Source of the DNA: Peribacillus butanolivorans
Lineage (GTDB): Bacteria; Bacillota; Bacilli; Bacillales; DSM-1321
Reading direction: 5' to 3'
Assembly: GCF_001273755.1 (NCBI RefSeq)
Contig: NZ_LGYA01000001.1
Location: 2,757,101-2,821,100, forward strand
DNA: 64,000 nt
Made by a program: the position numbers and the translations under genes. Below the pieces are notes generated by a model. That model did not search any database and had not been told where the DNA came from. It saw only the letters and a list, made by a program, of their open reading frames with translations. Positions 54,340-63,746 of the stretch are shown here, piece by piece; the first letter of the stretch is position 1; every line of letters begins with the position of its first letter.

Positions 54340-56190
54340 TTATCGCATGATTTTGTAGGTTCTCATCTTTCTATAAAGAGTATTACGGCCAATTTTAAGT
54401 TGTTTTGCTGCGTTGCTAATATTTCCATTTGTTCGTTCCAACGCTTTTTTAATAAGTTGGATTTCTTGATCTAGCATGCTTGTAGGTTCTTGCTCCTTTG
54501 TTTCTTCTACATTTCTTGACGGAGATGAAACTGGACAAAGTGAAACGAGCAAAGCCTTTGTAATCGGATTCTGATTGGCTAGAAAAGCAGCCTGCCCTAG
54601 CACGTTTTGTAATTCGCGGAAGTTTCCTGGCCATTCATATTCGAAAATAAATGTTTTAGCATCTTCTGTTAACTCTGTACTTTCATTTCTATAGGGTAAA
54701 TGCGATAAAACATGTTCAGCTAACATTAATAAATCTGTACGATTCTTTAATTTTGGAAGTTTTAAGGTTAAACCATTCAGACGAAAAAATAGATCCGCAC
54801 GAAACTGTCCTGCTTCTATTTCTTTCTGTAAGTCTTTGTTAGTTGCTGCGATTATTCTCACATCGATGGGGCGCGAAGTATTACCACCAACACGTGTCAC
54901 ACAACGTTCCTGAAGCACCCGAAGTAAAGTCGCTTGAGCAGTAAGCGGCATATCCCCGATTTCATCCAAAAACAAGGTTCCACCATTTGCCGCTTCAAAC
55001 TTCCCCTTATGTCCACCGCTATTTGCACCAGTAAAGGCACCCTTTTCATACCCAAATAACTCACTTTCTAATAAATTTTCAGGTATTGCACTGCAATTAA
55101 TCGCGATAAATGGTTTATCTCTTCTTAAGCTGACACCATGAATAGATTGAGCAAACAGCTCTTTGCCTGTGCCGCTTTCACCAGTAATAAGAAGACTAAT
55201 ATCAAGTTTCGCAGCCCTTTTTGCTATGGATATCGTTTGATTCATTTGAGAATCATTACTGATGATATCAGAAAAATGATAACGATTTGTTTGTTCATCA
55301 ATCTGTTTTAGTTTCTCTAACCGAAGAGTCACATAGGACAGATGTTGAGTATCTTTAATAAGGGGCTGTGCTGTAAACTTCTGATTTTTTATTGCAACCT
55401 TTTGTTCTAGTCCTTTAATTAATGCAAGAGTATCTAGTCCTGATATTATACTCGATATCGGTTGCCCCGTTGTGGTTTGTTCTATACTGCCAATAGCACG
55501 GGATGCTGCGATATTAAGACTTGTAACGTTACCTTCTTTATTAATTGTAAATAGAGGGTCAGGATGCTGATCATATATAAAATAAAGATTTTTCTCTCGT
55601 TTTTGTGTTTGGGCTAATAAGAGGGCTTGTTTAATACTATCTGCCACTCTTTGAACTAAACTAATAGAAAACGGATGATAATCCTGTTGATGACTGCTTA
55701 AGTTTAAAACACCAAGAAGATGACCATCAGGATGATAAATGGGAGTTGCGGTACAAGTAAGGAAATGGTTATCCTGATAAAAATGTTGGCTGCCGTGAAT
55801 AAGTACTGTTTTTTTCTCTACTATAGCTGTACCTATTGCATTTGTCCCTTTTGATTCCTCCAGCCAATTTGCCCCTTTTCTAAGGGCAACATTGTCAGCA
55901 TGCCGAATAAATGATGGATCTCCGACAGTTTCAATGATGTATCCTTCAGGAGCAGCAAGTAATAGAATAGATTCCATGCCATGAATAGAGCTATACACGT
56001 CTTCTAAAATGGGTGAAGAATAATAAAGGAGCTCTGCATATTGATCCTGGAATTCGGCCAGCTCAAATTCACCCAGCATATTTTCCTTGTCCATTATTCT
56101 AGGTTGAAGTCCTTTTGAATGGCAACGCTTCCAGGATTCTTGAATGAAAGTAGGAATGGTTTCTTTAGGCGCGCTAATATTGACCGACAT
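54340..56190 (-). CDS. AcoR-type sigma-54-dependent activator
   Basis: A 616-residue regulator with four parts: an N-terminal region with a GAF domain (about 70-195), a PAS domain (about 205-290, DPLFTINKEGNVTSLNIAASRAI), the AAA+ domain (about 310-540) and a Fis-type HTH (about 575-616, NISNAAKQLKIGRNTLYRKM). Walker A GESGTGKE, the GAFTGA loop that touches sigma-54, Walker B GGTLFLDEIGDMPL and the arginine finger region are intact. The divergent aldehyde dehydrogenase has a sigma-54 promoter with a strong inverted repeat, so this protein most likely controls it. AcoR relatives sense acetoin or alcohols. RBS GGGAGGAG before ATG 56190. Confidence 0.92.
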   Translation of the reverse strand: MSVNISAPKETIPTFIQESWKRCHSKGLQPRIMDKENMLGEFELAEFQDQYAELLYYSSPILEDVYSSIHGMESILLLAAPEGYIIETVGDPSFIRHADNVALRKGANWLEESKGTNAIGTAIVEKKTVLIHGSQHFYQDNHFLTCTATPIYHPDGHLLGVLNLSSHQQDYHPFSISLVQRVADSIKQALLLAQTQKREKNLYFIYDQHPDPLFTINKEGNVTSLNIAASRAIGSIEQTTTGQPISSIISGLDTLALIKGLEQKVAIKNQKFTAQPLIKDTQHLSYVTLRLEKLKQIDEQTNRYHFSDIISNDSQMNQTISIAKRAAKLDISLLITGESGTGKELFAQSIHGVSLRRDKPFIAINCSAIPENLLESELFGYEKGAFTGANSGGHKGKFEAANGGTLFLDEIGDMPLTAQATLLRVLQERCVTRVGGNTSRPIDVRIIAATNKDLQKEIEAGQFRADLFFRLNGLTLKLPKLKNRTDLLMLAEHVLSHLPYRNESTELTEDAKTFIFEYEWPGNFRELQNVLGQAAFLANQNPITKALLVSLCPVSSPSRNVEETKEQEPTSMLDQEIQLIKKALERTNGNISNAAKQLKIGRNTLYRKMRTYKIMR

Positions 56191-56366
56191 AGAATAACTC
56201 CTCCCATTTGTAAAATACTCTTTATGTAATTTTGTTGATTCACTATCTTAACTTTGAACACACAGAACAACAAAATTTTTATAGGCTAAAAAGGGTTTGT
56301 CCATACAATTTCATTATAGCAGAAAATTCAGAAACTAAACCAACGGATTCTACGTTTCGTTCAATT

Positions 56367-56408
56367 TTGTTCTAATATGGAACATGTAATTGTTCCATAT
56401 TAGAACAA
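56367..56408. promoter_or_regulatory. Activator site pair before the aldehyde dehydrogenase operon
   Basis: TTGTTCTAATATGGAACA and TGTTCCATATTAGAACAA are perfect 18-bp complements separated by TGTAAT. Each arm is itself a TGTTC-N7-GAACA palindrome, so two dimers could bind 23 bp apart, about 96 and 119 bp before the sigma-54 start. Confidence 0.75.
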
Positions 56409-56467
56409 TAACTATTTTTCTAAAAACTACCCAATCATTTTTTACGGTTTTCATAGGGTTTTTGTTA

Positions 56468-56484
56468 TTGGCATGAGTCTTGCA
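56468..56484 (+). promoter_or_regulatory. Sigma-54 promoter of the dehydrogenase operon
   Basis: TTGGCATGAGTCTTGCA has GG and GC separated by 10 bp and matches the consensus. The start would be near 56495. A strong RBS (AAAAAGGAGGCG) at 56519-56530 follows, but the gene it served is decayed. Confidence 0.85.
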
Positions 56485-56638
56485 TTATAACCAGTTGAGT
56501 ACCTTATTCCAATTTTTTTAAAAAGGAGGCGTAAATAACCATTAGATAAATAGAAAGAATAAATGGCAGCACAAACCCGTTTTAAACATGAGTTGCATCC
56601 GAAAATTGGATAAAAAAACACAGATTCGTCACGAAGCA

Positions 56639-57020
56639 TTGTGGTACTAACTGAACATCAACAGCTCTTGAAGGTCTTAAAAATGCCCGATTCAGCACTT
56701 ACTGCAGATGATTTGTCGTAGTGATTGCATGCAAGGATAAATATTTTTGTAGATTCGGTCTAAGTATCCCCTTTGTTTTTGGACACAAATTTCGTGCAGT
56801 AATTGATGAAGTTGATAGTCACGTGTTTATGAGTCATACTCTTAATTTCGCGAAGGAATTAGGTACTGCCGTTTCAATAAATGGTAAGGCTAAGAATTCT
56901 GAATAAAGGATAGTTGAATTAACAAAAGGTCGCGCACATATATCGATTGATAATCTAGGTATAACATCTATATGCCAAAATTCTAATAGTAAACTGAAGT
57001 TTGATAGGTTTCATGGATAG
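56639..57020 (+). pseudogene. Decayed zinc-dependent alcohol dehydrogenase
   Basis: Fragments in order: VVLTEHQQLLKVLKMPDSAL and TADDL (start region), then after a frame change VVVIACKDKYF, FVFGHKFRAVIDEVDSHVF (the GHE metal-binding area with E changed to K), a jump of about 120 residues to LNFAKELGTAVSI, a stop codon at 56904-56906, and ELTKGRAHISIDNLGITSIC. These are the successive blocks of the medium-chain zinc alcohol dehydrogenases. Catalytic cysteines and most of the coenzyme domain are gone. The strong RBS upstream has no start codon at the right distance (ATA instead of ATG is possible). It sits between a sigma-54 promoter and an intact aldehyde dehydrogenase, so the ancestral operon probably was alcohol to aldehyde to acid. 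Confidence 0.85.
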
Positions 57021-57091
57021 ACTTTCATATTATCTAAGCGAATTTGCAAGAATAAACATTTACTTATACCAAATGAAAAGGGGTTTTATAA

Positions 57092-58573
57092 ATGGAACAA
57101 ACAATTCGACTTACTCCACGTGTACAAGAATTCTTAAAGGGTACTAAAAAGCTTTTGATTAATGGGGAATTGGTAGAAGCTACTTCTGGTCAAACTTTTG
57201 AGACTCTTGATCCTTCCAACGGGAAAGTTTTAGCAATTGTGAGCGAAGCCGGACCAGAAGATGTTGATAAAGCAGTCAAAGCAGCCCGCCAAGCATTTGA
57301 CAATGGTCCTTGGAAAAAAATGAGTGCTTCTGAACGCAGTCGCCTCATTTATAAATTAGCGGATTTAATGGAAGCCCACAAAGAAGAGTTAGCACAATTG
57401 GATACACTAGATAACGGGAAGCCTATTGGTGAAACAACTAATGCGGACGTCCCTCTTGCCATTGATCACTTCCGTTATTATGCTGGGTGGACTACTAAGA
57501 TTGTCGGTCAAACGATTCCTGTTGCAGGGAATTACTTCAACTATACTCGCCATGAAGCAGTAGGTGTAGTTGGACAAATTATTCCTTGGAATTTCCCTCT
57601 TCTTATGGCAGCGTGGAAATTAGGTGCAGCCCTTGCAACCGGATGTACAATCGTTTTAAAACCAGCAGAGCAAACACCACTTTCAGCATTGTATTTAGGT
57701 CAACTAGCACTCGAAGCCGGGTTTCCTCCTGGTGTTCTTAATGTTATACCAGGATTTGGTGAAACAGCAGGCTCACCACTAGTAGACCATCCGGATGTGG
57801 ATAAAATTGCTTTTACAGGTTCTACCTCAGTAGGTAAAATGATTATGCGCCAAGCTTCAGGTACAGTGAAAAAGATTTCACTAGAACTGGGTGGGAAATC
57901 ACCAAATATCATTTTACCAGATGCTGATATGACTAAAGCGATTCCCGGTGCTTTATCGGGCATTATGTTTAATCAAGGACAAGTTTGCTGTGCTGGCTCT
58001 CGCCTTTATATTCAGAAGAAGTCCTATGATAATGTGGTAGCTGATTTAGTTTCCCACGCAAAAAACATTAAACAAGGGGCTGGCCTTGATCCATCTACAC
58101 AGATAGGGCCATTGGTATCTAATGAGCAACTAGAACGTGTGGGTAGTTATATTGAACAAGGAAAATCAGAAGGTGCAGAAGTGGTTACAGGCGGTAGTTA
58201 TGGACAAGGCGATGGCTATTTTGTAGCACCTACAATATTTGCTGGTGTCAATGATGAAATGACTATTGCTAAAGAAGAAATCTTCGGACCTGTTGTAGCT
58301 GCCATGCCGTTTGACGATTTAGACGATGTGATTCGCCGTGCAAATAACACCGAATATGGATTAGCAGCAGGTTTATGGACACAAGATGTGAAAAAAGCCC
58401 ATTATGTGGCCAATGAATTAAAAGCAGGTACAGTTTGGGTAAACTGCTATAACGCTTTTGATGCCGCTTCTCCTTTTGGAGGGTACAAACAAAGTGGAAT
58501 TGGTCGAGAAATGGGAAGCTATGCGTTAGATAACTATACTGAAGTTAAAAGTGTATGGATTAACTTAAACTAA
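57092..58573 (+). CDS. NAD-dependent aldehyde dehydrogenase
   Basis: A 493-residue enzyme that oxidises aldehydes to acids. IPWNFPLLMAAWKLGAALATG, LKPAEQTPLSAL, the coenzyme loop FTGSTSVGKMI, the glutamate in ISLELGGKSPN and the catalytic cysteine in NQGQVCCAGSR are all there. It resembles the DhaS/AldA type. RBS AAAAGGGG before ATG 57092. It is read from the sigma-54 promoter through about 600 nt of decayed alcohol dehydrogenase DNA. Aldehyde substrate not predictable. Confidence 0.93.
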   Translation: MEQTIRLTPRVQEFLKGTKKLLINGELVEATSGQTFETLDPSNGKVLAIVSEAGPEDVDKAVKAARQAFDNGPWKKMSASERSRLIYKLADLMEAHKEELAQLDTLDNGKPIGETTNADVPLAIDHFRYYAGWTTKIVGQTIPVAGNYFNYTRHEAVGVVGQIIPWNFPLLMAAWKLGAALATGCTIVLKPAEQTPLSALYLGQLALEAGFPPGVLNVIPGFGETAGSPLVDHPDVDKIAFTGSTSVGKMIMRQASGTVKKISLELGGKSPNIILPDADMTKAIPGALSGIMFNQGQVCCAGSRLYIQKKSYDNVVADLVSHAKNIKQGAGLDPSTQIGPLVSNEQLERVGSYIEQGKSEGAEVVTGGSYGQGDGYFVAPTIFAGVNDEMTIAKEEIFGPVVAAMPFDDLDDVIRRANNTEYGLAAGLWTQDVKKAHYVANELKAGTVWVNCYNAFDAASPFGGYKQSGIGREMGSYALDNYTEVKSVWINLN

Positions 58574-58593
58574 TAAAACTTTATAAACCACTT

Positions 58594-58624
58594 AAAACAG
58601 GGGCATCTTTGTCCCTGTTTGCTT
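58594..58624 (+). terminator. Terminator after aldehyde dehydrogenase
   Basis: AAACAGGG and CCCTGTTT around a 10-nt loop, T-rich after. Confidence 0.65.
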
Positions 58625-58776
58625 ATATATTTTATTTAATTTACACGCAAATAAACTTAATTTGTAATTTATCCCTTCTATATTATTAAGAGATAGGTAG
58701 GATTTGCAGAATCCCTAAAACCAACACTTAATACTAACAGATTTTATCTAAATGGAAGAATAAGGAGAGGTATTAA

Positions 58777-59337
58777 ATGGAAAAGACAGCTTTAATTCTT
58801 GTTGACGTTCAGAATGATTATTTTCCAAATGGTCGGATGGAGCTATTTGAACCTAATAGAGCAGCAAATAACGCCCGAAAGTTGCTATATTTTTTCCGCA
58901 ACCAAAACATGCCAATATTTCATATTCAGCATATATTCAATGATCACAACGCTCCATTTTTTGCTCCAGGAACAGAAGGAATCACGATTAACGAGGCTGT
59001 TGCACCACTTGAAGGAGAAACTATCATTCAGAAGAATTATCCGAATAGCTTCCGAGAGACTTCCCTCCTTAATCAACTTCGTCAAGCTGGCACCGAGCAT
59101 GTTGTCATATGTGGCATGATGAGCCACATGTGTATCGACGCAACTGCCCGTGCCGCCGTAGACTATGGGTTCACGTGCACCGTCATTGAAGATGCCTGCA
59201 CATCTCCTGACCTATCTTTTCGCGGACGCAACATACAAGCCACTGATGTCCATGACGTATTTATGGCAGCGCTTGGAAGCCTCTACGCTACAATTGAAAC
59301 AGCAAATGCTTATTTAGAAAAAGCAAAAGTAAAGTAA
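58777..59337 (+). CDS. Isochorismatase-family hydrolase
   Basis: A 186-residue cysteine hydrolase. The catalytic triad is visible: D in LILVDVQNDYF, K in IIQKNYPNSF and C in MMSHMCIDATARAA. The last block with the non-proline cis peptide (VVICGMMSHMC) is typical. The family covers nicotinamidase, pyrazinamidase, N-carbamoyl amidases and isochorismatase; the loop DHNAPFFAPGTEG does not settle which. RBS AAGGAGAGG before ATG. Monocistronic. Confidence 0.9.
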   Translation: MEKTALILVDVQNDYFPNGRMELFEPNRAANNARKLLYFFRNQNMPIFHIQHIFNDHNAPFFAPGTEGITINEAVAPLEGETIIQKNYPNSFRETSLLNQLRQAGTEHVVICGMMSHMCIDATARAAVDYGFTCTVIEDACTSPDLSFRGRNIQATDVHDVFMAALGSLYATIETANAYLEKAKVK

Positions 59338-59666
59338 AAATAAGAGTGATCTAGACTTGATTTAGGTTGGGCTATAAAAATGCCTTTCCAGTATGGTTTA
59401 AAGTTTGTTGATTTATCTGGCATTTTTCCAAATCAACAAACTTTCCATTTCTCTCTGACACATTCCTATTGTAATAGCCCGATAAAAGATTACGAAACCA
59501 GAATAAATCTTTCAATTTCCAGAATTTTCACTCCATCTTCATTCCAAATTGCCCTCCCTTTTTTTGTGTGATCATTCATCGGAAACAAAAGTCGTTTTCT
59601 TAGACTGAAGAAGGGAGTATCGCTGCATTATTACGATATCTCCCTTTTACTAACCGGGGCTATTCT
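59338..59666. other. Intergenic with a 15-bp perfect inverted repeat
   Basis: At 59400-59444 AAAGTTTGTTGATTT and its perfect complement enclose a 15-nt loop. No T tract follows on either strand, so it is not a standard terminator. No gene. Confidence 0.45.
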
Positions 59667-60587
59667 TTATTCTTGGGTGGTACTTGCCCTCATTCGCTTG
59701 TCTAATTCTTCAAGCACAATCGGCCAAGCCTGTTCGTGCTGATTTCTCGACTCCTCATCTGGAAAGCCTGCATGAGTAAGACGCAAATGCGTACCGTTTG
59801 TGTAAGATTCTAGTTCAATCGTAACAACCGTTTCAGCTCCTTTTGTTCCCTCAGCCCCGGTAACCCACGTTAATTCGATGAGTCTATTGGGTTCAAGCCT
59901 AAGAAATCGGCCGTAATGAGGATGACGCTTCGCCTTTCTTTCCGTCTCGAATTCGTAGATTGTCTCAAAGAAGAAAACCGAGTTGACTTCTCCATTCATT
60001 AACACCGATCCTGGAGATGCAAACCAGAGGTCAAACTGTTTAGTCCACGCTAGGAATAGAGCATCAGGCAATGAATCAATTATACGGTCCACCGTTAGAG
60101 AAAAAGGTCTTGATGAAAGATCTGGTATTGAAATTGGCATTGCCATCAATTTGTCTTTGATACCAGAGCGTAAATTGATACCGAATTCAAGAAAAGCCTT
60201 CATACATAAGATCATATCAACCCAGCCTTGCGTCTGTTGTCCGTAACATTTTATTCCTTGTACATTTCCTTCCCAGCCATCCTCACTCACCTTTACCAAG
60301 GTTGAGGTTGCGTCTAACCACTCTAGCTTGAATTCTACATTAGTTTCCACTCCACTAGCCGACCACAGAAATGTTATATGGTGCTCTTCTTCGCCTACGT
60401 TCTTAACCGTAATAGGCAACTCTGCACCAACATCGTCCCATCTCCAAGTAATAGTTTTATTGCTTTCAATGCGACTAGTCCCGCTAGATATAAAGTATTG
60501 AGACATTATTTCAGGATCAACAATTGCTTCAAAAACCTTGTCAATTGACTTAGAGATTTTTCTTTCAACTTCAACTTTTAGTTTCAT
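59667..60587 (-). CDS. Double SRPBCC (AHSA1-like) domain protein
   Basis: A 306-residue soluble protein made of two START/SRPBCC domains in a row. Domain 1 (about 1-145) begins [28 protein letters not shown] and ends with [24 protein letters not shown]; domain 2 (about 160-306) begins [31 protein letters not shown] and ends [28 protein letters not shown]. Each alone would be a complete ~145-residue AHSA1 protein. The pair may bind two ligands or fold as a pseudo-dimer. Ligand unknown. RBS CAGGAG before ATG 60587. Confidence 0.87.
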   Translation of the reverse strand: MKLKVEVERKISKSIDKVFEAIVDPEIMSQYFISSGTSRIESNKTITWRWDDVGAELPITVKNVGEEEHHITFLWSASGVETNVEFKLEWLDATSTLVKVSEDGWEGNVQGIKCYGQQTQGWVDMILCMKAFLEFGINLRSGIKDKLMAMPISIPDLSSRPFSLTVDRIIDSLPDALFLAWTKQFDLWFASPGSVLMNGEVNSVFFFETIYEFETERKAKRHPHYGRFLRLEPNRLIELTWVTGAEGTKGAETVVTIELESYTNGTHLRLTHAGFPDEESRNQHEQAWPIVLEELDKRMRASTTQE

Positions 60588-60933
60588 CTACTAATTCTCC
60601 TGTTATAATCATGTATTTGTATCCCATTGGTAATATACCTTAACGCAGTTTTTTTCTTCTTATATAAATATTTCTTTTTTTCTTATGATATCCCTTTAAT
60701 TTTTTCCTTGTTTAGTTACGAGGCAACCACTATAGTTTGACTCCCGATTTGTTATTTTATAATGGGTTTTCTCCCCCTTCATTATTAAAGGGGGCTAGTT
60801 ATTTTCCAACTAAGGACCATTATCCGTTAACATAAAAAAGTATACTAGTATAGTACATCAGCTGACGACACACTCCATAAAGGTTTCAAATTAAAACTCT
60901 GAAAGAATTAACTAGCACTGGCCCAATAGACAG
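60588..60933. other. Intergenic, one hairpin
   Basis: CCCCCTT-CATTATT-AAAGGGGG lies at 60772-60794; no clear use. No gene seen. Confidence 0.4.
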
Positions 60934-60968
60934 AAAAAAGAGACCTTTCTTTTACGAAAAGTCTCTTT
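60934..60968. terminator. Terminator of the TerC gene
   Basis: AAAGAGAC and GTCTCTTT with a T run on the minus strand. Confidence 0.75.
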
Positions 60969-60978
60969 GGATTACCCT

Positions 60979-61686
60979 TTAACCATTCTGTTCGATTTGG
61001 ATTTTATTTCTGATAGCTTTTTCTTTTTCTACTTTTTGTTGTCTAAGGTTACCCGCCACTAAAATCCCAATCACGACTATTGCTTCAAATCCGTATTTTA
61101 CGAATGGATTAGCAAAGTAGTTGTGCATGAAAGGTTCAGCTACGATCATCTTAGCAGCTGTCCAGCCTAGTATCCCGGCTCCAATTACTATGATGAATGG
61201 GTAGCGTTCAATCAGTTTCAGGATCAAAGTGCTTCCATACATCACTACTGGAATCGACACAAGCAAACCAATCACTACTAATGTGAAATTTCCATGTGAC
61301 GCGCCAGCAACAGCTAGAACATTATCCAATCCCATTAAAGCATCTGCAATAATAATAGTTTTAATAGCAGCCCACATTGAGTCAGCGGGTTTCACATCAT
61401 GTTCTTCCTCATCAATAAGAAGCTTATAAGCAATCCATACCAGCAGTAATCCTCCAATTAAATGCAGGCCAGGCACCTTTAAGATAACAACAACCAACAG
61501 CGTTGCAATAATCCTGATAACAATTGCCCCGACTGCTCCCCAAATGATCACCTTTTTTTGCTGATCTTTTGGAAGCTTTCTTGCAGCCAATCCAATAAGG
61601 ATCGCATTATCTCCAGCAAGAACCAAATCTATCATAATGATTGCTAAAAGACCTGAAATAAATTCACCTGTTAAAAAATCCAACAC
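60979..61686 (-). CDS. TerC family membrane protein, likely Mn exporter
   Basis: A 235-residue membrane protein with about seven helices. LVLAGDNAILIGLAARKLP and IIADALMGLDNVLAVAGASHG hold the conserved acidic residues (GDNAI, DALMGLDN). Proteins of this type in bacilli (YceF, YkoY, YjbE) help export manganese and load secreted enzymes. An intact yybP-ykoY Mn riboswitch precedes it. Start TTG 61686 has AGGAGG 8 nt ahead. Confidence 0.9.
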   Translation of the reverse strand: MLDFLTGEFISGLLAIIMIDLVLAGDNAILIGLAARKLPKDQQKKVIIWGAVGAIVIRIIATLLVVVILKVPGLHLIGGLLLVWIAYKLLIDEEEHDVKPADSMWAAIKTIIIADALMGLDNVLAVAGASHGNFTLVVIGLLVSIPVVMYGSTLILKLIERYPFIIVIGAGILGWTAAKMIVAEPFMHNYFANPFVKYGFEAIVVIGILVAGNLRQQKVEKEKAIRNKIQIEQNG

Positions 61687-61711
61687 ATCTTCCTCCTTTT
61701 AAACAAAAATA

Positions 61712-61848
61712 AAGAGACCTCTGCCATAAATGGCAAAGGTCTCGCTAAGCACTAATTGATTAGGCCAATAAAGCCGGTGGAGAAATTCCACGTAATGACG
61801 ACTTTATTTCAGGTTACACCTGACGCTACTCCCCTTCACGGGATAAGT
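61712..61848 (-). ncRNA. yybP-ykoY manganese riboswitch
   Basis: The minus-strand leader starts ATCCCGTGAAGGGGAGTAGC, has the CGTCATTACG core and CCGGCTTTATTGG, and ends with the long GAGACCTTTGCC / GGCAGAGGTCTC hairpin followed by TTTATTTTT. This is the characteristic order of the Mn-sensing yybP-ykoY element, ahead of a TerC gene, which is its classic target. The final hairpin (61713-61743) acts as terminator; Mn is expected to favour read-through. Confidence 0.9.
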
Positions 61849-62140
61849 ATTATGAAATTTTTCCCTAAAATCTAAGTATCTTGCATTATAGAAAACTTAA
61901 AGAAATCTTATTGCAACTCTATTATACCAAAAATATGAATAAAATAAAGTAAAAATTAATGAATAATTTTCTGGACTTTCCTAGGAAATAATTGTTTCTC
62001 TTGGTCTATCTTCTGGCTTGGTATATTCATCATATTTCCACTTAGTTTTTCTTTGTAAAGAGCTATTAAAAATTCTACATCATACAAATACGATAAGGAA
62101 ACTATTAGAGAAAACTTGATATCTTGCAACTGAGCCTGGG
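61849..62140. other. Intergenic, nothing recognised
   Basis: Promoter side of the riboswitch and 3' side of uxaB. No gene or terminator found. Confidence 0.3.
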
Positions 62141-63646
62141 TTACATAACCTTATTGTTCCTAAGCATCACTTCTAAGTGGTAGCATAATTCGTCAACAAG
62201 AGCAGTGAACTTGTTCAAATCCTTCCCCCATAAATGTTGATTACCTAGAAGGGTCTCAACCAATTGTTTAAGTGAAATTTCTTCTGCCTCATAACGAAGC
62301 CATTGTTCTTTAAAAAATTCAATTGTTTTTACATCATCTTTTACAACATACTCTTCACCACCAAAGCTTTCCCCTACATAATTCCCTTTTACTTTCTGTA
62401 CCTTATAAAATCGGATCAGACCAGCAAATGCTCGTACAACGCAGACAGGCAGTCTATCTTTCTTCTCAAAATAATCTTCTAAAGTCGGCAGAAGACGAAC
62501 CTTAAACTTCGATACACTATTCAATGATATGTCGGCCAGACGATGATGAACAAAAGGATTCATAAAACGCTCCATAACGCTTTCTCCATATATTATCATC
62601 TCATTACGATCAAATGGTAATGAAGGAATTATTTCCTCCTTGATTGCTTGACGCAGAAATCGATTAAAATCAGGGTGATCGATTACCTGTTTCACTTCTT
62701 CCAATCCAGATAATATACCCAGAGGAGCCATTAACGTATGTGAACCATTTAGAATACGTACCTTCCTCATTTGATAAGGAACTAAATCCTTTACCCAATG
62801 CACGTTTAAGCCTGATTGTTTCAAAGGAAGACGCTGGTCAAAAGAAGGGTCACCTTCTATAGCCCATAAATGATACGGCTCAGCTGTATTTAATAATGAA
62901 TCCTCATATTCCCACGATGCAAACAATTCTTCCGCCTCTTTAGCAGGAAACCCTGTTACAATACGATCTACAAGGGAGTTAAGGAACAGATTATTTTGGT
63001 CTACCCAATCCATAAATGACTTCGGTAATTCCCAGTCCCTACTGTGCTGAAGGACACATTGCTTCAACATATCACCATTTCTCTCCAAAAGCTCACATGG
63101 TAGCATGATGAGACCTTTTTCTGTTTCTCCGTTAAAATATAAATATCGCTGATATAAAAATGCTGTTAGTCTCCCCGGAAAAGATTCAATCGGTACTCCC
63201 TCTTCCCAAGGAATCGGCTGGTATTTGAGCCCAGCCTCTGTCGTGTTAGAGACTACAAATTCCAATGTAGGGTTTTGGGACAACGCCAAAAACTCGTCCC
63301 ATTCTTCATACGGATCAATTGCCTTTGAAAAAACGGAGATAATCTCTTTATTATCTACTTTCTCCCCATTCTGAAATCCCCGTATCATCAACGTATATAA
63401 TCCATCTTGTTGCTTCAATTTCTCTATTTTTCCTTTTCCAGTGGGGCGAGGCTGGGTAACGACAATACTTCCTTGGAAATGCCCTTGTTTATTACATTCA
63501 GAAATCATCCAGTCAAAGAAGCCACGCAGAAAATTCCCCTCTCCAATTTGCAGCACTTTTACTGGGTAATCCTGCATCATATGTCCAATTTGAACAGCTC
63601 CTGTTTCTTTACTTAGGCTCTTCACATGACTTTGATTTTTATTCAT
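62141..63646 (-). CDS. uxaB: Tagaturonate reductase (altronate oxidoreductase)
   Basis: A 501-residue member of the mannitol dehydrogenase family that turns tagaturonate into altronate using NADH, in the galacturonate path. VLQIGEGNFLRGFFDWMI is the dinucleotide loop, and FVVSNTTEAGLKY, FPGRLTAFLYQRY, GLIMLPCELLERNGD, IVTGFPAKEAEEL and the block KVRILNGSHTLMAPLG (with the catalytic lysine region) fit UxaB. ATG 63646 lies ~10 nt after AAGGGAG; the longer frame to 63709 has no RBS. The gene just upstream is a YjmD-like zinc dehydrogenase, as in the B. subtilis exu cluster, though the order differs. Confidence 0.9.
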   Translation of the reverse strand: MNKNQSHVKSLSKETGAVQIGHMMQDYPVKVLQIGEGNFLRGFFDWMISECNKQGHFQGSIVVTQPRPTGKGKIEKLKQQDGLYTLMIRGFQNGEKVDNKEIISVFSKAIDPYEEWDEFLALSQNPTLEFVVSNTTEAGLKYQPIPWEEGVPIESFPGRLTAFLYQRYLYFNGETEKGLIMLPCELLERNGDMLKQCVLQHSRDWELPKSFMDWVDQNNLFLNSLVDRIVTGFPAKEAEELFASWEYEDSLLNTAEPYHLWAIEGDPSFDQRLPLKQSGLNVHWVKDLVPYQMRKVRILNGSHTLMAPLGILSGLEEVKQVIDHPDFNRFLRQAIKEEIIPSLPFDRNEMIIYGESVMERFMNPFVHHRLADISLNSVSKFKVRLLPTLEDYFEKKDRLPVCVVRAFAGLIRFYKVQKVKGNYVGESFGGEEYVVKDDVKTIEFFKEQWLRYEAEEISLKQLVETLLGNQHLWGKDLNKFTALVDELCYHLEVMLRNNKVM

Positions 63647-63700
63647 GGTTACTAAACTCCCTTTCATAACAGAAAATTTCTCTCTACAGAAGATGAACAG

Positions 63701-63726
63701 AGCAACCACATCACGCGGTTGCTTTT
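63701..63726. terminator. Hairpin between the zinc dehydrogenase and uxaB
   Basis: AGCAACC and GGTTGCT around a short loop; poor T run on the minus strand, so more likely an mRNA stability hairpin. Confidence 0.45.
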
Positions 63727-63746
63727 ATTAGACATGAAACCATCGT

